This document shows positions 34,266 through 38,020 of a stretch of DNA of 38,020 nt, in pieces. The first letter of the stretch is position 1; each line of letters opens with the position of its first letter. Source of the stretch: a virus; IMG/VR virus record IMGVR_UViG_3300030109_001359, positions 1 through 38,020 of that record. The stretch is one strand, 5' to 3'. The notes under the pieces are model-generated. The model made no database searches. It was not told the origin of the DNA and was given only the letters and a program-made list of their open reading frames with translations. The position numbers were made by a program, and so were the translations under genes.

Positions 34266-35202
34266 GATCGAAATCTTCTCTAGTGATATAGAATAGGTTT
34301 TCATACTTGCGATACCCGACTCCTGTTACGTACTCACCCACATCCACCAGTGATAGCGCAGATAATTTATCCGTAGCGTTATAGGGTAACTCGTTCTGGC
34401 AAAACGTGCTAATTACAGGAAACTCCTTATATTCGTCAGCGTGTTCTACATACCTAAACATTTGCCGTTCTCTTCCCTTATGCCACATAACATGAATAGG
34501 GAGATGCTCAGGTTGATACTCCTGCAACTTAAACGCCTCACTTTCTAAATCCTGTAACGCCAGTAGTTTATTGATTCTGTCGTCAGGCAAAAATGCTTTT
34601 GCTTGGGGAGAATTGGCGAGTTTCCACAGAGTTCCTACCACCCAATGTTCTTCACTGCTATTCCTACCAATTAAAACTCTGCTACTACCAAATAACTCCT
34701 TACTTTGTTCGTATATTTTGTCACTATGATCTTTCTTCGGTAGCCTTTCTTGCTCGCTTATTTCTGCCGCATGCATTTGGTACATGTGAGATAAACTCAT
34801 GCTAGTCAAATAGGTTTTAGCATGTTTTACTATCCGATCCATACTTGAAGATACAAGAAGCCCCGACTTCCAGTAGTCTTGGCTATACTTAGCATTTTCA
34901 ATGAATGGAGACCACACACCATATAAATAGTTGTCGGTACTGTCCTGTAGTTGGTCAAACATTACACCTCCTAATATATAGATATCATCTTCACGATAGA
35001 CAACTGCCATTTTCCGTGTAAAAGCAAACCTAACACCACGTAACTCTCGTTTTAATTTTTCAACTAGCTTTACAAGATTAATATGGTTAGCTAGTGGGGT
35101 TACGTTTACGTCTTGTGGTTGTGCCTTCGCCCATTCCACGGTTTCCAGCATGTTTGATAATACTTTTGGAAAAAAATGTTTTCTAAAATTACGTCTCATC
35201 AT
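34258..35202 (-). CDS. Unknown early protein, 314 aa
   Basis: The start was set at the ATG overlapping the stop of the 39-aa gene (ATGA), behind AAAGGAGAG; the longer frame from 35235 lies inside that gene. The N-terminus is basic (MMRRNFRKHFFPK), then comes REDDIYILGGVMFDQLQD and a helical middle. The C-terminus DKLSALSLVDVGEYVTGVGY is related to that of the 175-aa protein next door. I do not recognise the family. It belongs to a translationally coupled block of three genes bounded by palindromic repeats. Confidence 0.7.
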   Translation of the reverse strand: MMRRNFRKHFFPKVLSNMLETVEWAKAQPQDVNVTPLANHINLVKLVEKLKRELRGVRFAFTRKMAVVYREDDIYILGGVMFDQLQDSTDNYLYGVWSPFIENAKYSQDYWKSGLLVSSSMDRIVKHAKTYLTSMSLSHMYQMHAAEISEQERLPKKDHSDKIYEQSKELFGSSRVLIGRNSSEEHWVVGTLWKLANSPQAKAFLPDDRINKLLALQDLESEAFKLQEYQPEHLPIHVMWHKGRERQMFRYVEHADEYKEFPVISTFCQNELPYNATDKLSALSLVDVGEYVTGVGYRKYENLFYITREDFDHA

Positions 35203-35318
35203 TGTTTCTCTCCTTTTAGTTTCTTTCTCAGCCATCTGTTATTAAATTGTTGCAACTCCTTTTCAAGTCTTTCCCGTTGCCTTCGATTCCGTTCACGGCT
35301 TGCATTACTCTGTGACAT
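35199..35318 (-). CDS. 39-aa basic protein with FNNRWLRKKL motif
   Basis: A short, highly charged protein (MSQSNASRERNRRQRERLEK, then QQFNNRWLRKKLKGEKQ), behind the ribosome-binding site AAAGGAG, which follows directly on the 18-base palindrome. Its stop overlaps the start of the 314-aa gene. The FNN-x-WL-x-KKL motif is shared with the 49-aa protein at 33262-33411. A helical, nucleic-acid-binding peptide is plausible but unproven. Confidence 0.7.
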   Translation of the reverse strand: MSQSNASRERNRRQRERLEKELQQFNNRWLRKKLKGEKQ

Positions 35319-35331
35319 ATCGAGTCTCCTT

Positions 35332-35349
35332 TGGTAGGGGATTCCCTAC
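35332..35349 (-). repeat. 18-base hairpin repeat, copy 2 (supplies the 309-aa gene's stop)
   Basis: TGGTAGGGGATTCCCTAC on the + strand. On the - strand the TAG stop of the 309-aa gene is inside the left arm, and AAAGGAG for the 39-aa gene follows the right arm. Confidence 0.9.
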
Positions 35350-36275
35350 AGTTCTTGGTGTACGTCAATTTTTTTGTTAAATGCAATCTTGTTTATGTAT
35401 CTATTAAAACTGCTACGAAACTTCTTAGCGTCAAGGTATGCAGGGTCATCCCATAAATATTTACCAGCTTCCCGATAATATCTTCTGTTGTCATCACAAT
35501 AGTTCATGTACATGTTGACCACCGTAAGACCGCTTTCCAAGCATGGATCTTCTCCGTTTATACCTAGAGCTTTTGTTGCGTGTTCTTTGAGAGCTTTGGA
35601 TAAGGGTTCAGAGTTTCCTACAATTCCCTCTCTTATATCACCAGTCTCACCACGTAACAATGGAATCATTGTCCACGCCCAATCTGTAAGACGTTTCAAT
35701 TCACCTTTGCTTTTAGCTTTCAATTCTTTATCAACCACAGTCTTAGCAGGTACCCAAGGGCTAGTTATAAGTGCCCAATGGGGGGTGTCACCACTGTCTT
35801 TGTGTAGCCTTTTAAAGGTAATCGTGCGTGTATCATTTTCAGTTGCTTTGGGTAAAAAAGTTTTGTGTAGTTTATCTTTGCCAAATGCAAACTTGTTACC
35901 TTTGTCACGCCACACAATGTATTGCTTGCCGTTTTTAACTTCTAGGAATAAACCGTTGGGTAAAAAGAAGTCTAGGAAACAATATAAAGAATTATGACCA
36001 TAATCCCCATAACCATTAGATATGTGAACATATTCTCCTGTGGCAGTACGTTCCCACCGGATAGCTCTGGCTGTTCTATCCATTATCCAACTACTGTGCC
36101 ACTCCGACCACACCACATATTCATTATCATTCAGACGATCAATGCGCTCATAGTTTCTGCTCCTACAACCCAATGGACGCACATCGTCATCTACCCTTCC
36201 CCTTACGGGTACTATTGATTTCCAATGGTCTTCCGCTTCCTTAAACGTGTTTAGATGTACTCTATACTTAGCCAT
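35346..36275 (-). CDS. Unknown early protein, 309 aa
   Basis: The start was set at the ATG behind AAGGAGAG, just after palindrome copy 3. An in-frame extension to 36335 runs through the palindrome and the upstream gene and was not used. The protein is basic and aromatic (NDNEYVVWSEWHSSWIMDR, RWERTATGEYVHISNGYGDY, NGKQYIVWRDKGNKFAFG), with a helical C-terminal third. No catalytic or metal motif is recognised. It stands alone between two copies of the palindromic repeat, unlike its overlapping neighbours. Confidence 0.7.
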   Translation of the reverse strand: MAKYRVHLNTFKEAEDHWKSIVPVRGRVDDDVRPLGCRSRNYERIDRLNDNEYVVWSEWHSSWIMDRTARAIRWERTATGEYVHISNGYGDYGHNSLYCFLDFFLPNGLFLEVKNGKQYIVWRDKGNKFAFGKDKLHKTFLPKATENDTRTITFKRLHKDSGDTPHWALITSPWVPAKTVVDKELKAKSKGELKRLTDWAWTMIPLLRGETGDIREGIVGNSEPLSKALKEHATKALGINGEDPCLESGLTVVNMYMNYCDDNRRYYREAGKYLWDDPAYLDAKKFRSSFNRYINKIAFNKKIDVHQEL

Positions 36276-36286
36276 TTCTCTCTCCT

Positions 36287-36304
36287 TGGTAGGGGATTCC
36301 CTAC
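36287..36304 (-). repeat. 18-base hairpin repeat, copy 3 (supplies the 74-aa gene's stop)
   Basis: TGGTAGGGGATTCCCTAC on the + strand, extendable to a 7-bp stem at 36288-36305. The TAG stop of the 74-aa gene is in the left arm on the - strand, and AAGGAGAG for the 309-aa gene follows the right arm, as at copy 2. Confidence 0.9.
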
Positions 36305-36525
36305 CCTTGTTGTATGCGCTCCCACGCTTTGTCAATTAGGTTTATCATAGAATCCGACATATCAGACTCCTCGATAAACCCTTCGATTACTGCATCAATA
36401 ACTAACACGGCTTCAGACCACTTCATGCGATTATCTGTAGACGTGTTTTCACAAGAAACATTACTATCCGGTTGTTTTCCTACAGCGGTATTATTGGTGC
36501 CAGTGGTAACATTATCTTCAGTCAC
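36301..36525 (-). CDS. Small acidic early protein, 74 aa
   Basis: The GTG start overlaps the previous stop by 8 bases and follows GAGGAG; a TTG five codons upstream is the alternative. The N-terminal half is Asn/Thr/Ser-rich and probably disordered (TEDNVTTGTNNTAVGKQ). The C-terminal half is one or two acidic helices (WSEAVLVIDAVIEGFIEES, then MINLIDKAWERIQQG). No family recognised. The stop lies in palindrome copy 3. Confidence 0.6.
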   Translation of the reverse strand: MTEDNVTTGTNNTAVGKQPDSNVSCENTSTDNRMKWSEAVLVIDAVIEGFIEESDMSDSMINLIDKAWERIQQG

Positions 36526-36706
36526 TTTTACACTCCTCAATCATCTTACTTGCTAGGTTCCAAGTAATCATAGAACACAGATATGCCAATGCTTTCTCTT
36601 CACCAGAAAACTTCTCAAGGTACTTCGCTAACTCCTCTGGGCTGTCTGGTGTCCAGAACACACCGTTTAGCTCAAACGGATTCTCATCCAGTATTATCTT
36701 ACTCAT
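36518..36706 (-). CDS. Small early protein, 62 aa
   Basis: The ATG overlaps the VWA gene's stop (ATGA) behind GGAGGAG. The sequence begins MSKIILDENPFELNGVFWTP and continues with an acidic helical part (SPEELAKYLEKFSGEEKALA). No family recognised. Coupling on both sides supports a real gene. Confidence 0.65.
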   Translation of the reverse strand: MSKIILDENPFELNGVFWTPDSPEELAKYLEKFSGEEKALAYLCSMITWNLASKMIEECKSD

Positions 36707-37974
36707 TTCATCTCCTCCGATCTTACGTGGACGTACTTGCCCACATTAGGTTTGGCACCCTTGTTGTCAATAATTACCCACAGTACAGGGCAGTACCACT
36801 TAGACCAACCAGAAACGTATCCATCCGTAATGACAATAGCCGCCTGTGGTTTGATCGCTTTCTCCTGCATGTAGTCGGTGACACACTCGACCTCAGTACC
36901 ACCACCACATTTAGGACGAGTAGATGTTACAAAACTATTCATGGTATCCATCGTGTATGTCTCATCACCTACTACTCGTGAACCCCAATAAAGTAATCGC
37001 ACCATGTCAGGTTCCACTGTGTCACAGATAGATTTGATTTCTGTCTTGGCTACGTTCAGTTCCCTGTTACCCACTGAATAAGATGTGTCTACCGCCACCA
37101 CCAGATCCTCTACCTTCTCACTAACACCAGATGGCAAGTAGATGTCCTGTCCAAGTAGTCGCCTGTTAGGACGTGACCACGTACTGTAGTCGTTCCCGGC
37201 ACATGTGGTAGTTACAAATTCACGTAGCACCTCACGCCAATCGACCTGTGTTTTGAGTAAGTCACCAAACTCCAATGCCTCACCGCCACCACCTTTACCT
37301 GCAAGGATGTGTCCCTGCCGTATGGCTTGATCCAGTTCACGTTCCATGTCACGTTGCTCGTCAGGCGATAGTTCCTTACCCTTCCAATCGTGTTCATCAA
37401 ACCCTGCACCTTCACCTTGTTGTTGCTCACCGTCCTCACCATCATCACCACTACCACCACTGGTAGGGGATTCCCTACGGTTCTGTTCATCCTCCTCACG
37501 TTGCTGTTGTAGTGCTTTGAACACCTGTGCCGCTGTCATACCACGAAACTTTGTGTCATAGCATATCTCTACAGACTTAGGTATCTCCAAGAACGGCATC
37601 CCGTCTATAGTCTTAGCACCCTCTGCCTCGTCCATGATCTGTAAGTTCCGCACATGATCGACAGCTTGATTGGCTAGTCGTGGGTCTATCTCCCACAAGT
37701 TCTCCCATGTAGTGAAGTCCCTGTGCATCTTGTGATAGTCCTCATGCACCACAGTAAATCGCAGTGCCGCATCGTTTTCGGCTTCAATAAATTTACGCCC
37801 AAACATACAATCACGTCCGTCGGTACATGCTGTTGGTATATGATCGACCACCTTCTTTTCACCGATCATCAGCACTGGTGCCAGTGCCTTGTACCTGTCG
37901 TGTGACATCACTGCCACCACTGCTTTACTTAGCCGTTGTTCTGGCGTTAGTTCTCTATTACCTATTGCTAACAT
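36703..37974 (-). CDS. Metallopeptidase-VWA protein (DUF2201/VWA-like)
   Basis: The protein is 423 residues, with TAATG overlap to the gene before it. The N-terminal domain has HEDYH at 77-81, an HExxH zinc motif, with further helices as in the putative metallopeptidase of DUF2201-type proteins. A hydrophilic linker (about 160-200, Gly/Glu/Gln-rich) contains a palindrome copy in frame. The C-terminal VWA-like domain has the metal-site motif DTSYS (296-300), a GGGTEVE loop and ITDGY (T383, D384). Such proteins usually act with a MoxR-type AAA+ ATPase; the gene just upstream is cut by the window edge. Role in infection unknown; cofactor-insertion or chaperone-like remodelling is the family precedent. 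Confidence 0.85.
   Translation of the reverse strand: MLAIGNRELTPEQRLSKAVVAVMSHDRYKALAPVLMIGEKKVVDHIPTACTDGRDCMFGRKFIEAENDAALRFTVVHEDYHKMHRDFTTWENLWEIDPRLANQAVDHVRNLQIMDEAEGAKTIDGMPFLEIPKSVEICYDTKFRGMTAAQVFKALQQQREEDEQNRRESPTSGGSGDDGEDGEQQQGEGAGFDEHDWKGKELSPDEQRDMERELDQAIRQGHILAGKGGGGEALEFGDLLKTQVDWREVLREFVTTTCAGNDYSTWSRPNRRLLGQDIYLPSGVSEKVEDLVVAVDTSYSVGNRELNVAKTEIKSICDTVEPDMVRLLYWGSRVVGDETYTMDTMNSFVTSTRPKCGGGTEVECVTDYMQEKAIKPQAAIVITDGYVSGWSKWYCPVLWVIIDNKGAKPNVGKYVHVRSEEMK
37461..37478 (-). repeat. 18-base hairpin repeat, copy 4 (inside the VWA gene)
   Basis: TGGTAGGGGATTCCCTAC on the + strand, same orientation as the other copies. It is translated in frame as part of RRESPTS in the disordered linker between the HExxH and VWA domains. 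Confidence 0.9.
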
Positions 37975-38020
37975 TAGTCGTTCTCCTCGTCGTCTTCTGT
38001 TGTAGGAAAATACACCACGA
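37974..38020 (-). CDS. 3' end of an early gene, acidic C-terminus
   Basis: Only the last 14 codons are in the window, reading VVYFPTTEDDEEND and a TAA that overlaps the VWA gene's ATG (TAATG). By analogy with other phages and bacteria this could be a MoxR-type AAA+ ATPase, but the visible part carries no diagnostic motif. Confidence 0.5.
   Translation of the reverse strand, partial: VVYFPTTEDDEEND

Noticed and set aside
33683-37478. Repeat core GGGGATTCCC resembles a eukaryotic NF-kB site
   Set aside because: Irrelevant in a bacteriophage; only the hairpin and its placement matter here.
1-38020. tRNA genes, CRISPR arrays, insertion sequences, origins
   Set aside because: Looked for on both strands; found no cloverleaf with CCA-adjacent acceptor stem, no regular spacer-repeat array, no transposase and no clear iteron cluster.

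Overview
The window reads as part of the genome of a lytic, podovirus-like tailed phage, probably of a marine alphaproteobacterium. This assignment is inference. It rests on gene content: an S74-type tail fibre built from beta-roll repeats, an EF-hand membrane protein, a 3-TM holin-like protein, a GH24 lysozyme, giant internal-virion-like proteins, a family A DNA polymerase, a primase/DUF927-type helicase, an SNF2 helicase, a T7 gp2.5-like ssDNA-binding protein and a VRR-NUC nuclease. This set is reminiscent of the SAR116/SAR11/Roseobacter phage groups. The DNA is AT-rich and very tightly packed, and many genes overlap by 1-8 bases (ATGA, GTGA, TAATG). No tRNA, rRNA, CRISPR array, integrase, insertion sequence, terminase, portal or capsid gene was found, so the head and packaging genes must lie outside the window.

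Layout. Positions 1-23331 are all on the + strand and form the late region. In order they are the 3' part of a long tail fibre (1-4006); small accessory proteins (4009-5337); a lysis block of several small membrane proteins, a 3-TM holin candidate, a small HExxH protein and a lysozyme (5339-7559); a 616-aa structural protein with two small partners (7567-9934); then three low-complexity or Gly-Gly-Ile-motif structural proteins and a 2070-aa polyvalent protein with an HExxH site (9934-23331). From 23371 to the right edge all genes are on the - strand and form the early/replication region. The two halves converge on a hairpin at 23337-23356 whose U-tract serves only the leftward transcripts.

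Early region, in transcription order (right to left): the end of an unknown gene; a metallopeptidase/VWA protein; two small proteins; a 309-aa unknown; a 39-aa protein; 314-aa and 175-aa unknowns that share a C-terminal module; a strong intrinsic terminator; VRR-NUC; a 49-aa protein related to the 39-aa one; a DUF3310-like gene split across two frames; DNA polymerase; a zinc-ribbon protein; a Cas4/RecB-like nuclease; a basic HNH-like protein; SNF2 helicase; a Gp157-like protein; an HTH protein; a Cys-motif protein; the ssDNA-binding protein; primase-helicase; and a 71-aa protein. Together they could supply priming, unwinding, ssDNA protection, synthesis and nucleolytic processing for phage replication.

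The most unusual signal is an identical 18-base, same-orientation, hairpin-forming repeat (TGGTAGGGGATTCCCTAC on the + strand). It occurs four times between 33683 and 37478. Three copies sit at the junctions between translationally coupled gene blocks, and the fourth is in frame inside the linker of the VWA gene. One copy directly abuts the VRR-NUC start codon, just downstream of the strong terminator. I saw no exact copy elsewhere in the window.
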